Shown one piece after another: positions 31,550 through 44,057 of a stretch of 64,000 bases of DNA. This stretch comes from Calamus simplicifolius (Eukaryota; Streptophyta; Magnoliopsida; Arecales; Arecaceae): assembly GCA_900491605.1 (NCBI GenBank), contig UESW01004382.1, positions 348,696-412,695 on the forward strand, written 5' to 3'. A program made the translations under genes and the position numbers. Every line of letters starts with the position of its first letter. Positions within the stretch are counted from its first letter, which is position 1. The notes under the pieces are model-generated. The model was given only the letters and a program-made list of their open reading frames with translations, was not told the origin of the DNA and made no database searches.

Positions 31550-34500
31550 TTATGTTTTTGTAGCTGTTTCTCTACATTCACATGCTTCTGCTGTTACTAT
31601 CTTTAATGGCTTAAACTTTTCTGAATGGCGTGAGCAAGTCAATTTCTATTTAGGTGTCTTGGATCTTGACTTGGCACTATTAGAAGAAAAGCCTACTGAC
31701 ATTACGGATATGAGCAGTGAGGCAGAGAAGTTAAAACATAAAACATGGGACATATCTAATAGATTATGTCTAAGCTTCATGCGAATGACAGCTGCTAACA
31801 ATATTAAATCAACTCTTCCAGAAAGTGTAGCAGCTAAAGAATATCTTAAGCTTGTGGAAGAGCGCTTTCGTTTGCTGATAAGTCACTTGCAGGAACACTG
31901 ATGGCTGAACTCATGATCATAAAATATGATGGGTCGCGAAGTATGCAGCAACATGTCCTAGATATGACTAATATTGCAGCAAGACTTAAGACCCTAGGAA
32001 TGGTTGTGGATGACTCCTTTTTAGTACAATTCATTATAAACTCATTACCTCAAGAGTATAGGCCTTTTCAAATTAATTATAACACTATTAAAGATAAATG
32101 ATGTTAATGAATTGGTCAGTAAGCTTACTCAAGAGGAAAGGAGATTGAAAGCACAAGGGAAACATTCAATAAACCTAGTGGGTCAGGGAGCTGGTAAAGT
32201 TATCAAACCAAAATCTAAAAAATTTAAGAAGAAAGTACCCACTAAAGTATCATAGGTTGCTGATAATGATAAGAAGGAAAGGAAGAAAGATAAATGTCAC
32301 TTTTGTAAGAAAGAAGGATATTATCAGAAAGCTTGTCTGAAACGGAAAGCTTGGTTCGAAAAGAAAGGTATCTTTCATTATGCTTCTCCAATTTATGAAT
32401 CAAACTTATCTGAAGTTCCTTCTAACACTTGGTGGTTGGATTTTGGTGCCACTACTCATGCTTCCAATGTAATGCAGGAATTCCTTACAATCCAGAGCAT
32501 AAACCCAAATGAGAACTTCTTGTTCATGGGGAACCGAGAGAAGGCCCCAATTGAAGGCATAGGGACTTATCGTCTTACTTTAGATACTGGGCATCACCTG
32601 AATCTACTACAAACTCTCTATGTTCCTTCACTTTCTAGAAATTTAGTTTCTGTCTCGAAACTTGATGTTAATGGGTTTAGTTTTAAGATTGGAAAAGGAT
32701 GTTTCAGTTTATTTAATAAAGATGGTTCCTTTATTAGTTCTAGAATTCTTATGGATGAATTATATAAATTAAAACTTGATGATAAATTTTCTGCATTCTG
32801 ATGTGTGTCCATCAAAATATTGGAATTAAGCGTAGTATGGCAAATGACAACTCTGCTTTCTTGTGGCATAAACGTTTGGGTCATATATCCAAAGAACGAC
32901 TACAAAGATTAGTAAAGAATGAGATTTTACCAAATCTAGATTTTACTGATCTTCGTTTATGTGTGGATTGCATTAAGGGAAAGCAAACCAAACATAACAA
33001 GAAAGGAGCTATAAGAAGTACTCAGCTTCTTAAAATTATACATACTGATGTATGTGGACCATTTGACACTCCATCCTTTGGTGGAGAAAAGTTCTTTATC
33101 ACCTTTATAGATGATTTTTCACGTTATGGATATGTCTATTTACTTAAAGAGAAATCTCAAGCTGTAAATGCTCTTGAGGTTTTACTAAAGAGGTTGAAAG
33201 ACAACTAGACAGAAAAGTAAAAATAGTAAGATCTGATAGAGGTAGTGAGTATTATGGAAAGTACAATGAATCAGGGCAAAATTCAGGTCCAATTGCAAAA
33301 TTTCTCGAAAGACATGGCATATGTGCATAGTATACTATGCCAGGCACACCTCAACAAAATGGTATGGCAGAAAGGCGAAATAGAAAATTAATGGATATGG
33401 TTAGGAGTATAATAAGTAATTCCTCATTATCAAAATCTTTGTGGACGTATGCTCTAAGAACTGTAGTATATTTACTGAATAGGATTCCTAGTAAGGAAGT
33501 TTCTAAAACTCCTTTTGAGTTATGGACTGGAAGGAAACCTAGCTTAAGACACCTGCATGTTTGGGGTTGTCCAGTAGAAGCACGAGTGTATAATCCATAT
33601 GAAAAGAAATTGGATTCTTGAACTGTCAGTGGTTACTTTATAGGTTACCTAGAGAAATCCAAAGGGTACAGGTTTTATTGTCCAAACCATAGTTCTAGAA
33701 TTATTGAGACAGGCAATGCCAAATTTATTGAGAATGGTGAAGTTAGTGGGAGTGCTGACAAATAGATTGTGAATATCAATGAAGTAAGGGTTAATGTTTC
33801 ATTACCCATAAATGTTTCTAAATCTACAATCATTCCATACATTGTTCCAGAATTACAAGAACAAAAATAATGAAAATGTTTGAATAAAGAAGTACCCCAT
33901 GAAGAGCCTAACCTACCAATAGTTGACAAAATTGAACCATGTGGAATAGCTTTAAGTAAACCCGTAAGGATACAAAAATCAGCTATTTCAGATGATTATT
34001 TGGTTTATTTGCAAGAGTCAGATTTTGATTGTGGCATTTATGAAGATCCTGTTTCATTTTCACAAGCCATTAACAGTGATAAGTCTGATAAATGGATTAA
34101 TGCTATGAAAGATGAATTAAAATCAATGGCTGAAAATAATATCTGGGATCTTGTCGAATTGCCAGAAGGTTCTAAACAAGTTGGATGTAAATGGGTTTTT
34201 AAAACCAAACGTGAATTGAATGGCAATATCGAATGTTTTAAAGTTAGACTTGTCGCTAAGGGTTATACTCAGAAGGATGGCATTGATTATAAAGAGACAT
34301 TTTCACAGTTTCAAAGAAAGATTCATTAAGAATCATTATGGCTTTGGTAGCTCAATATGATTTAGAGTTACATTAAATGAATGTGAAAACAACTTTTCTT
34401 AATGGGGATATAGAGAAAGAAATTTATATGGATCAACCTGAAGGTTTTTCTATGGAAGGAAAGGATCATATGGTGTGTAAACTTAAGAAGTCAATATATG

Positions 34501-35607
34501 GACTTAAACAAGCTTCCAGACAATGGTATATTAAGTTCAATGATACTATTACATCTTTTGGTTTTCATGAAAATATTGTTGATCGATGCATTTACCGAAA
34601 GATTTGGAAGTAAGTTTATATTTTTGGTCCAATATGTTGATGATATTTTGCTTGCTGCTAATGATTTAGGTATTTTGTATGAGACTAAAAATTTTCTCTC
34701 TTTTAAGATGAAAGATATGGGAGAGGCATCTTATGTGATAGGAATTTTAATATTCAGAAAGAGATCACATGGATTGTTAGGGTTGTCTCAGAAAACTTAT
34801 ATCAAGAAAATTCTTGAGAAATTTAATATGAACAACTGTTCAGCAGGAATTGTCCCAATACAAAAAGGGGATAAATTTAGTCTTATGCAATGTCCAAAGA
34901 ATGATGTGGAATGTAAGCAAATGCAATCTATTCCATATGCTTCTGTTGTGGGTAGCTTGATGTATTTGCAAACTTGCACAAGACCAGATATCAGCTTCGC
35001 GGTTGGGATGTTGGGCCGCTATCAGAGTAACCCTGGTATTGATCATTGGAAAGCTGCAAATAAAGTGATGAGATATCTTCAAGGAACATAGGATTATATG
35101 CTCACATTTAGAAGATCTGATCAGTTGGAAGTGATTGGATATTCAGATTCAGATTTTGCTGGTTGTGTTGACAGTAGAAAGTCAACTTTTGGCTATGTGT
35201 TCCTGTTGGGAGAAAGAGCAATTTCATGGAAAAGTGCCAAACAATCTATCATTGCCTCATCCACTATGGAAGCAGAGTTTGTAGCATGTTATGAAGCTAC
35301 AATTTACACATTATGGCTACGGAACTTTATTTCAGGACTTGGGTTGTCGACACCATTACCAAGCGCTGCAAATTTATTGTGATAATTCCGCAGCAGTTTT
35401 CTTCTCAAGAATGATAAATATTCCAGAGGTGCTAAACATATGGAATTAAAATACTTTACTGTCAAGGAGGAGGTCTAGAAACAAAGAGTATGCATTGAAC
35501 ATATTAGAACGGATCTTATGATTGCAGATCCTTTGACTAAAGGTTTACAACCAAAAACATTTAAAGAACATGTACATAGAATGGGCCTTGGTTGTATTGA
35601 AGATTGA
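31550..35607 (+). pseudogene. gag-pol: Ty1/copia Gag-Pol polyprotein remnant
   Basis: Gag reads VTIFNGLNFSEWREQVNFYL; the in-frame ATG seems lost. The zinc knuckle CHFCKKEGYYQKAC (32295-32336) has Tyr in place of the His ligand. The protease site is DFGA at 32439 instead of DSGA. Pre-integrase has LWHKRLGHISKERL and CVDCIKGK; the integrase core has HTDVCGP, FIDDFSRYG and a stop near 33206; then SDRGSEYYG and GTPQQNGMAERRNR. RT shows VAKGYTQKDG, LNGDIEKEIYM, an intact YVDD (34633-34644) and SLMYLQTCTRPDI. RNase H has GYSDSDFAG and STMEAEFVA; the end is ADPLTKGLQ. At least eight stops or frame changes separate these blocks. It would have supplied all enzymes for its own copying; it now cannot. 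Confidence 0.93.
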
Positions 35608-36031
35608 TTATGATGATGTTATGTATTAAGGATTGATTATGATGATATTATGAATTGAAGATTGATTATGATGCTATTGTGCCACTCTTGAGCTCATTAA
35701 TATAATATGTTTCTGGTTTTATTTATTATTTCTTGTTTCTTATGCTTATATACCCTTACTGTTTTGAACAAGAAATTTACTGTGTCTTTCAAACAATTAA
35801 GTGGACATTAAGTTATTTATATATAAATTATGTGACCTAACATGATAAGTTGTTAATACAGTAGTATATGAAGGGAGTATGCAAATTGGATGTGTATGAC
35901 CGCTATAACTCTTATTATGTAAAAGTCAATCATGATGCAAGAATGACATTATGAAATTTAATTTTGTGTGCCTAATGTTTACGCTATTAAATATTAATGT
36001 CATAAACTTCTGACCAAGTAGAAGAATATCC

Positions 36032-36042
36032 AAGTAGAAGAA
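36032..36042 (+). promoter_or_regulatory. Polypurine tract of the copia element
   Basis: AAGTAGAAGAA directly precedes the 3' LTR start TGTTAGATTAG. The similar AAGTAGAAGAATATCC a few bases upstream is a partial duplication. Confidence 0.6.
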
Positions 36043-36536
36043 TGTTAGATTAGCCCTGCAAGATTGTTACAAAAGCGAAGAGTCACTCTTTTTTGATCTA
36101 GCTTAGTATGCGAAAGATGAAGGGCCAGATCTAGCATGTGAAAGGTGAAGGGCTAGATCTAGCTGTGAAGGTGAAGGGCCACCGAATCGGATGTTAATGT
36201 TCCAAAAGTTTAAGCGACGTGGTATTAAAAGAAATTAAAGTCATTAATGATAAAAATACTAATTGAATGTTATATATAAATAATTAGTCTCTCTACCAAG
36301 AAGAAGTTACAAGAATCCATCATTATGTTCTATCAAAGGAATGAGTTAAAGGAGAGAAACTAGTTATTTTGTAGATCAAAGTCTGAAAAAGTTATCAAAA
36401 TCTAACCAGATTCAAGTCTCAAGTCTACATATTATCATGATGAACTCCGCATCAGGTAAATACTATTATGATGAATTCCGCATCAGATAAGTATGTTATT
36501 TTTATATGTAACAAATTATTTATTATATTGCTAACA
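36043..36536 (+). repeat. 3' LTR of the copia element (494 bp)
   Basis: Colinear with the 5' LTR but shorter by several small deletions (for example in the GCTAGATCTAGC words and before ATTGCTAACA). Ends CTAACA at 36536. Confidence 0.93.
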
Positions 36537-38249
36537 ATTTCCACCCATTCAAGAGAGAGTGAGACATCAAAAAGGATACTTTAGAGAGAGAAAGTGGTTG
36601 TTAGGCATCCAAAAGAGAAAAGAAGGAGTTAGGCATATCTTTCTAATGGAGTATCTCTCTCCTTTTTCGAAGAAGAGGTTACTCCTTTTATTCATGAAGA
36701 GGAGGTTACTCCTTTTATTCATGAAGAGGAGGTTACTCCTTTTATTCATGATGATCCCAACATTATGAATGTTCCCTCCTTTATGAAGATGAGTCATATC
36801 CATCATATGAGCATGCATCCATTCTTCACGTGGTACGATCTCAACCCTCGGTTCAATTAGATTTTCATAAATCAAATCATGCCATCATATGGACCAATTA
36901 AATATCACATTATTAATCTAATCAAATCTTAATTAATCTAAACCATCCATCACATGAATCAAGCCTAATTGGGTATCCAATTAATGGATTTTATATCTAC
37001 ATCACATGTACAAAAGGTCTCTCCCTTAACATAAAATTCTTTCCTTTATGATGAATTCTATTCATCAATTTCATGTTCTCTCATTGAAATTGAGTGAAAC
37101 CCAATCCTAATTAATTGGTCATCTAATCTGAATTAAGTCTAACTTAATTTATATTTTAACTTCATCCAAAATCTCCTTAATGCATGTGACCCATTAGGTC
37201 CCTTGACACATTGGTAATAATCATGTCCCTTAATTGACCCTAGGGATGACTTTGATAAATACCTTTCCATGTCAATTCTTTAACAAAATCAACTCATTGA
37301 TTAAGTCAAAGAATCTATGATTATAGATCATGAGTGGCCTCTAGCAAAGTATCATACCACCCAAGCGTTAAGGGTTTTGTTGACGTGGTCATCAACACCT
37401 ATCCATAAATGGCTACCGTATGATTCAATCCCTTTGTCACATATCCAGATCAATCAGTGATATGGAATGTGTCAACCCTATAACTGATCATTGTTTACTT
37501 GATCTCAAAAAAAATTGACTCATATGAATTAGAACTTCGAAACCATTTCGAATTCCAACTCAACCTTGCAAGGATTTAACAATCAATTTAATCCATCAAG
37601 TGGCCATGGGATATAACCCTTTCTATCCAGGAAGACGAATCCTGTCTTGATCAAATACCACCTTCATATACTTCATGTCATACCCAACCGACACCATATT
37701 TGCCACCCGTGGCTAGAGCGATGTTTGTATGTCATCAAAGAATGACATCCATACATGAGATCCAATGAAGATCTCAAGTCAAAGGATCACTCGCACAATC
37801 GTCATTAGAGATCAACCATCGATACTATATAGAATATCCATATGGGATCTTTGTATGGATCATCCAATGCATCGTTACAATAATGAGCATCCATACACCT
37901 ATCCAAGTATCTTCATACTTCAGCTTGCGAGATCAGCTGCCCACCACAAGGGTGAGGATATGCAATATATGCCAGTCTCACGGTGTTCGATGGTGTCCAA
38001 TTTTATCTACACATTGACTAGAAAAATTTAAAGAATCGAACCATAATGTGCAATTTTGGATCTCACAATATGCAATCTCTATTACAAATTCCTTATGCAC
38101 AGTTCATATTCTTTTGGACTTTATCTCACAGGTAAAAATATCTAATATATATAATTACACCTAGATAGAAAAAGAAACCAATAAATTTGATTTGCATTCA
38201 TAGAATGTATATAGCATTCAATCCGATTAGATTTAGGCATACACTAACA
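36537..38249 (-). repeat. Old minus-strand LTR, main segment
   Basis: Read on the minus strand it begins TGTTAGTGTATGCC at 38249, right after a purine-rich AGCGCTAGGAG, the arrangement of a polypurine tract and 3' LTR. It runs without coding potential to the nested copia insertion and continues on the far side (29888-29494). Only a short piece of internal sequence (38250 to perhaps 38340) remains beside it. The family is not assigned. Confidence 0.6.
36669..36749 (+). repeat. Three tandem 27-bp units
   Basis: GAAGAGGAGGTTACTCCTTT-type units begin at 36669, 36696 and 36723. Each contains AGGAGGTTACTCCT, itself nearly palindromic. Confidence 0.95.
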
Positions 38250-38339
38250 CTCCTAGCGCTGGCCCATGTGTGAGCGAATCATCGCACTCGATTCAAATCA
38301 TCCTGTATCAAGGGCAGTGTACAAAGATTTTTTTGTGTT

Positions 38340-39238
38340 GCTGAGGTTTGAGGCTTGTGAGGTAAACTAGTTCAGGGTCACTTTGGGTGGTAGCTATGGT
38401 CAACTGGATGAGCATGAGCGAAAAGGTCCTAATATGTTATCATCCTAAGTTTATGCTAGTTAGGCATGGGTCAAGGTGTTAGATACCATTATCAAAATCT
38501 TTTATTGGCACCTGATCGCATTTCTTTGTCCATATGTCTTATTTTTTTTTTTTTCAAATATTTGTATATGGAAAAACACATGCAAAGCCATATAGGTTGA
38601 ATCTCCATACTTTATCATGCAGCAATTTTTTTTTTTTCATATGGAAGAGTTTGTTTCTTAAATGCCCTTAACTTATGTGTGATATATCTATCATTAAATT
38701 ATTCACTAAACAAGAGATGTCTATTACGATCCCCTTTAATAACTGGCACGTGTTTATTATTATTATTTAATAAATCTAAACTTCTATTGAACATTTCATT
38801 TGTTAAAGAAAATAGCATGACTCCACCTTAGTTTTGTCCCCCAAGAAAACACCAGCCAGGCTAGCATTGCTTCGCAAGGCAAGTATCATTTGCAGGAGAT
38901 GCATGTTCTTCAATAAGATATCTTCAGTATCAAAAAATTTAATTTCAATTCAAGTTATAATTAAATAAACAGCATCTGCTTCTTCTTATGATCAATTATT
39001 TTTATGTTCTACAGAGGTTTCTAATCGGAGAAAAAGGGCAAAGGTTTGATTCCAGCCAGCTCCTACCAGTACGTGTACGACACCATAGCGCGCTTCCATC
39101 GAGTTAAAGAACACAAACAAAGTTAAGCATATGCTCCCACTTGAGGACTTCATGGACCGCAATAAGAAGTGCATTTGTTTTGAATATCAGTGTTTTGAAA
39201 CTTGAACTGAATCGAACTGAATCAGTGTTTCTAGGTCT
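38340..39238. other. Intergenic DNA, no gene seen
   Basis: AT-rich with poly-T runs. No motif recognised apart from a partial copy of the MITE end (CAGTGTTTTGAAACTTGAAC) at 39188. Confidence 0.5.
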
Positions 39239-39246
39239 ATCAAAAC

Positions 39247-39588
39247 CAGTGTTTTGAAAATGAAACTGAATCGGTCGATCCAATCGGTCCAATCAGAAAT
39301 TGGTCATCAGTCGATCTAGTTTTATTATTAAAGTTGACTTTTATATGACTCGGTGAAAATAAAAAAAACCCATTGAACCGGTCGGGTTTCGAACCGATCC
39401 AATTCGATTTTTAGATTTTTTTAATTTTTAATTTAAATTATATTTATATTTTATTATTTTTATTATTAAATTAAAAATTAATTATAATATTATCTGGTCT
39501 AACCAAACCAGTTTATCCGGTCGAACCGATTGACCCACGACCCACATGTTAAGCTGGTTTGTTGTTCGGTCCGATTTTTAAAACATTG
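39247..39588. mobile_element. hAT-like MITE (about 342 bp)
   Basis: Left end CAGTGTTTTGAAAATGAAAC and right end (reverse complement) CAATGTTTTAAAAATCGGAC form imperfect terminal inverted repeats. The 8 bp outside each end (ATCAAAAC and ACTAAAAC) agree at six positions, the length expected for hAT insertions. The interior is rich in AACCGGTCG / CGGTTCGAC palindromic words with an AT-rich centre and no ORF. Confidence 0.6.
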
Positions 39589-40184
39589 ACTAAAACGGAA
39601 ATAGGGGATTGCTTTTTTTTTTTTAATGCAAGTAAAAAAGAATAGTTCAAACCATTTTCCTACCATAAAACACGACATGATGAGCAATGAAGTCCAATAA
39701 TTTGATCTCCAAAAGAAAACCAACACAACCTTTTAGGAGCATCAGGGTCTTCCAAAACCTATGAGCTAGCGAGTCTCTTTAGAGATCATAAATGGGTACA
39801 GGGGTGGATCATGCCAATCTGTTAACATGTTTTAAAGCATTGCTCAATAGCAGTTAGACTGGTAAAAAAAATGACAAAATAGTTTCACAATGAAAATAAA
39901 AGTTTCAATAGCGTAAATCAAATTTACTTGCTATCAATTAATTTGCACCTACCTTTTTAAGACTATGTTATAGTGATAGAGAGAGTTTTGCCAGTACAGT
40001 CGATTCGGCTCATTGTATATTTTGACTAGCTTATGGTGTTCTTATAGTGTTTTATATCATGCAATGAAAACATCGCCTAAAGAAGAAGAAAATTATACTT
40101 GCTATTAATTAATTTTTATTCAAAAAATTATCCCTACCATTAATTAATTTATACTTAAAATTTTAAAATTATGTACACTCAAAA

Positions 40185-40193
40185 TATTAATAA
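40185..40193. repeat. Target-site duplication TATTAATAA of the L1 insertion
   Basis: Repeated at 41501-41509, beyond the other end of the LINE fragment. The word is simple, so chance cannot be excluded, but the position fits. Confidence 0.65.
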
Positions 40194-41500
40194 TTTTTTT
40201 TGGTACAGACGGGCGATCACATAAGTCTAGTGCGAATCAGCCCAGAAAGATCCGAATACACAATTTGCTGTAACAGAGAAGGACAGGGTCGTTTGGCCTC
40301 CATATCTACGAACTAGCATGCTGGGTCACAGAAGAAGCCACCCAGTCTGCCGCCGAATTGGCTTCACGATAAATATAGCGATATGGGCGCAGTCAATTTT
40401 TCGCAGGATAGACCAAATATCCATAAGAATCGGATTAGCAGGGCTGGAATGACAGCTCTCCTTTGTAGCCAAGAGATGACCAACATGGAATCACCCTCAA
40501 TCAAAATCCTTTGGGCATGAAGAGTTCGACAGCATAAGAAATGCCCGCCCAAGCCGCATGAAGCTCTGACATAGGGATAGAGGAGTCAAGAGTACCAAAA
40601 ACTTCCGCTCCCAACAAGTCACCATGAGGACCACGATGACGAAAGCGGAACCCGCAGCTCTACCACTGACACTCCCATCAAAGTTGATTTTGACGAACCC
40701 TGGAGGGGGGCTCCCAGGAGATAAAAAACGTATGCCGGTTCGCTGCCGAAGCAGCAGGGGATCTCCAGAGGCCAGAGACGTCAGAACCAACACGAGCATA
40801 GTCCGCGACCAAAGATTGAATCTTCCTGACAATCTTGAGGGAAGAAATAGAATCATTCATGAAAAGAAGCTGGTTCCTCGAAAGCCAAATCTGATAAGCC
40901 GTGGCAGCCCAAAGACCACTTTTCTGCAGAGATCCTTTACGAAGATCAAGAAGGAAAGTGGAGCAAGGGGAGCCCAATCATCCAACCTGATAGGATAACC
41001 CACCATGTGCCATATCTGTCTCGCTCTGGGACAGATGAAGATAGCATGCTCAGAAGACTATTCCTCCAACCTGCATAATGGACATAATGGCTGAATCGAT
41101 AGACCCCTCGAGAGAAAGGCATAGGTTGGAAGACAGTCCCACAGAAGCTTCCAAATAAAAAGCTGCACCCTGGAAGAATGGGAAGCTTCCAAATCCACGC
41201 AGCATCCACCGAGCGTGCGACACCAGCCTGAATATCTTCATCAAGTCCCTGGTAGGAGCCCTAGAGAGACAAGATCTTTGCCAGAGTCTTGAGTCAGATA
41301 AACGGCCAGGAATAAGAGACATCCAAAGAATATGCCTAGAAAGCTCCAGCATGAAGAATTGGGTCACCGAGAGGATATGCCAGGCAAGGGGATCGAACAA
41401 AATCAAAACCTTAACCCTTAAACTGGAAGGGATATCAATACTAATAAATGAGGGCCAACGGGAGAGAGGAAGCTCAAAAATCCAGGTATCTTGAATAAAC
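40194..41500 (-). mobile_element. 5'-truncated L1-type LINE
   Basis: Minus-strand insertion with its 3' end marked by a short poly(A) (the T run at 40194-40200 on the plus strand). It encodes only the C-terminal part of ORF2. TATTAATAA occurs at both borders. A 5' truncation of this kind is the normal product of target-primed reverse transcription. Confidence 0.8.
40210..41480 (-). pseudogene. L1 ORF2 C-terminus: zf-RVT and RNase H domains
   Basis: Minus-strand frames give the zf-RVT-like region (WKLPILPGCSFLFGSFCGTV, then frames with the cysteine-rich segment). Next is SGLWAATAYQIWLSRNQLLF, common in plant non-LTR elements, and an RNase H domain: PPPGFVKINFDGSVSGRAAG with the first catalytic Asp, a shifted frame holding MSELHAAWAGI with the Glu, and RILIEGDSMLVISWL with the second Asp. 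Two or more frameshifts break it. The RT palm (with F/YADD) and endonuclease are absent because of the truncation. Confidence 0.8.
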
Positions 41501-41509
41501 TATTAATAA

Positions 41510-43679
41510 ATTAATTAAACCAGTATATAAACTTAAGGAGTTACATGAGCTTTGCTCGTGCTAGAAAGGCAAGACCATTGATACTGATTACCTCTTCATG
41601 AGCGGCCCAAATTAATCCTATTAGCTGTTCTGCCCCATTTAAATGATTCCAAACAATGAAAGATAGCTAAAAAGGAAAAGACTTGCTACACCAGAGAATG
41701 GTATAGTAAATGCACCCTAAACACATAGATTGATCGTGCGTTCGTACCATCATGCGTGCTAAGACCCAATGAATCTTGTTGCGTATCGTACACATGGCGA
41801 TATGGATGCACGACTAATCTGTGGCATTGAGAAGCATAGAGCCATGGTAACTGAAACATGAATGGATTCTATTTATTCTCATTTTTAATTCAAGAAATCT
41901 TAACAAAGTAATAATATCAATTCTTTTTGTGGAGGTGGCGTCTATGCTGATATCATCTGGGATTATTGCCTACCCTACTAGTCTATATAAATATTTCTTG
42001 CATTTGTCAATTGATGGAAGTTAGATGTAGTTAGATCCACGCAGGCCATCCGATTAAAAAACTATCTATCAACTTTGATTTTTCCCTTCCAAATACCGGT
42101 AATTCAAAATTTCATTTTCTTTTGAATTTTTAACAAATTTGCTAGAGTTTTTCCCTAGCAAATTCTAAATTTTTACACTGATAGTGATTCCAAAGGATTA
42201 TCAAACTCTACCGATTGGATAGGATCTAGAAATAAGATTGATCATATCTAAGAGTTAACTGAGTACTAAAATTTAGAAAGTCATAACTTTTAATTCAAAA
42301 GAAATTTAGTAATGTAATAAAAAATAGATTTAATGTAGGAATTAAAATTTTTTTTATAAGAATTTATTTTATATATATCTTTTTTTTAAAAAAGTGTATC
42401 ATCTTTTAATTAGGAATGGAATCAAGTCCAATTTTGGGCAACGATTCATTGGTATAAAAGGATAGATTTTTTTTTAAAAAAAACTATTTAAATAAGGAGG
42501 ATGTTACTAGTACAGGTAAAGGATGCATATTATAGTTCAAAAATTGGGAATAGAGGAAAAAAAAACATTGAGTAACTTTCCATCACTAAACCTGAAATAG
42601 AAGTATTAAAAGGATCCTAACCGGTGGAAATAGAGGGAGTATTTTAAAAAGAAAAAAAACATATACCCCTACTTTTACCTCATGATATGTATTATAATTT
42701 ATGAATCATATAAAAAAATAATTTTAAAAAAGCTTCAGACTCTAGTTTTTAGTTATTTTTTATTTTTATTTTTAAAAAGATATCAGTGGAGTAGGTTAGA
42801 TAATTTTTTTTCTCTCTCTTCCTAATTTGAATTTATAGAAAATTTTGGGTGTAAACACTAATTTTCAAGGCAACAGGCCATGCACAACTGCTGGACGCAG
42901 TTCCCATTTAAAGCCTCATTTCATCTTAATTGCAAGAAGTTCTTTTCCAATTAGAATGCCTGAATATGGCTCATAAATAATCCAAGAAATCTAGCATCTA
43001 GCACAAGCTATAGAAAACGAACAAAGAAACAAATGTAGACCTCAAATTACCTCATTATAGCCAAAGGATTGATCCTCCCAAAACACAATAGGTGCAAAAA
43101 CAGGGGCAGTGCATGGGACATAAGATAGATTTTCCCCTTTTTTTTCCCTAAGAAGAATGGTTCCAATTAATTCCAGTCATTATATTGTTCTCCTTAGGCA
43201 ATGGACTAGCTAGCTTGGTTCTCACTCCCAATAAACAAAAGGAGATGGGTACAAATAGGCATAAAGAGTGAAATTAACATATTGTTTCTATAATTCACTT
43301 CTTCTGATCAAGAGTTTTGCATTGCTCAACATTTGATTCTAACTATTTTAACTAGTTTCTTGAGTACTGAGAAGTTTCTAGTATTCATACTTCTGGTCTA
43401 GTTTTTTGATTAAAATGTTTCTAACAATTGCACTTATCGATGGATGACCTATTCGATCGTATTAACATCCACATAGGCTTGATGATTGAGAATGAGTTGG
43501 TCTCTGGAATGAATTCCTATTGTCTATCACTTTATGATACATCCTAAGGTAAAAAATGCAAGCATTTTAAATATACATTCTTTCAAATAGAGAAAAGGAA
43601 GATACACTTTTCTAGAGAAGAAGAGACTCTCTTTGGTGAGCCTCCCAATCCATTATCAAGGAGAAGACGATAGTATATA
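41510..43679. other. Intergenic DNA, no gene seen
   Basis: AT-rich, with long A and T runs between 42280 and 42840. No ORF, terminal repeat or motif that I can support. Confidence 0.5.
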
Positions 43680-43684
43680 TGGAG
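43680..43684. repeat. Target-site duplication TGGAG of the TRIM, left copy
   Basis: Identical to 44247-44251. Confidence 0.9.
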
Positions 43685-43874
43685 TGTGATGCCCTCCCAA
43701 TAGTCCCATATCGAAAAATTTAGAGATGGTTGTATGGTTTATAACCAGTTAAGGAAGATGACAAGTACCAATTGGATCCTTTTTGGACTGTAGTGGTCCA
43801 AGTTGGTGTGGACCTTGTCCGTCTTGCTTTCTTGTAACAAAAAGATTCGTAGGTTTGCGGGCTGGGTCGTTACA
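43685..43874 (+). repeat. 5' LTR of the TRIM
   Basis: TGTGATGCCC ... GGGTCGTTACA, 190 bp; differs from the 3' LTR by scattered substitutions and small indels. Confidence 0.95.
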
Positions 43875-43877
43875 ATA

Positions 43878-43890
43878 TGGTATCAGAGCC
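43878..43890 (+). promoter_or_regulatory. Primer-binding site of the TRIM
   Basis: TGGTATCAGAGCC three bases after the 5' LTR, complementary to initiator tRNA-Met. Confidence 0.95.
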
Positions 43891-44057
43891 ATGCACCAGT
43901 CAAAAGTGCAGGAGCTAAGTACCATGTAGGGCAAAGTGCTACATTCATGGGATGGGAGCCACCTCTTGAACCTGTGGGGGCCACCTCTAGAATCTATCTC
44001 GTGGTTGCATCATGTGCCCCTGGCAATGAGGACGTCACCTTTGCAAGGGGAGTAGAT

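Larger units (their letters stand above)
29889..36536 (+). mobile_element. Nearly full-length Ty1/copia retrotransposon
   Basis: Two similar LTRs (29889-30451 and 36043-36536) flank a primer-binding site, a repeat-bearing leader, a decayed gag-pol and a polypurine tract. Domain order is Gag, protease, integrase, RT, RNase H, i.e. copia. Its 5-bp flanks (ACTTA and ATTTC) do not match cleanly, so the target duplication has decayed or a junction was altered. It sits inside an older minus-strand LTR. LTR length differences and multiple stops show it is not young and cannot move on its own. Confidence 0.92.

Noticed and set aside
40624..40998. 124-codon plus-strand ORF
   Set aside because: It is antisense to the L1 RNase H region, which has clear family motifs on the minus strand.
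30454..43890. tRNA genes suggested by TGGTATCAGAGC words
   Set aside because: These are primer-binding sites complementary to the tRNA 3' end, each placed just after an LTR; no cloverleaf sequence is present.
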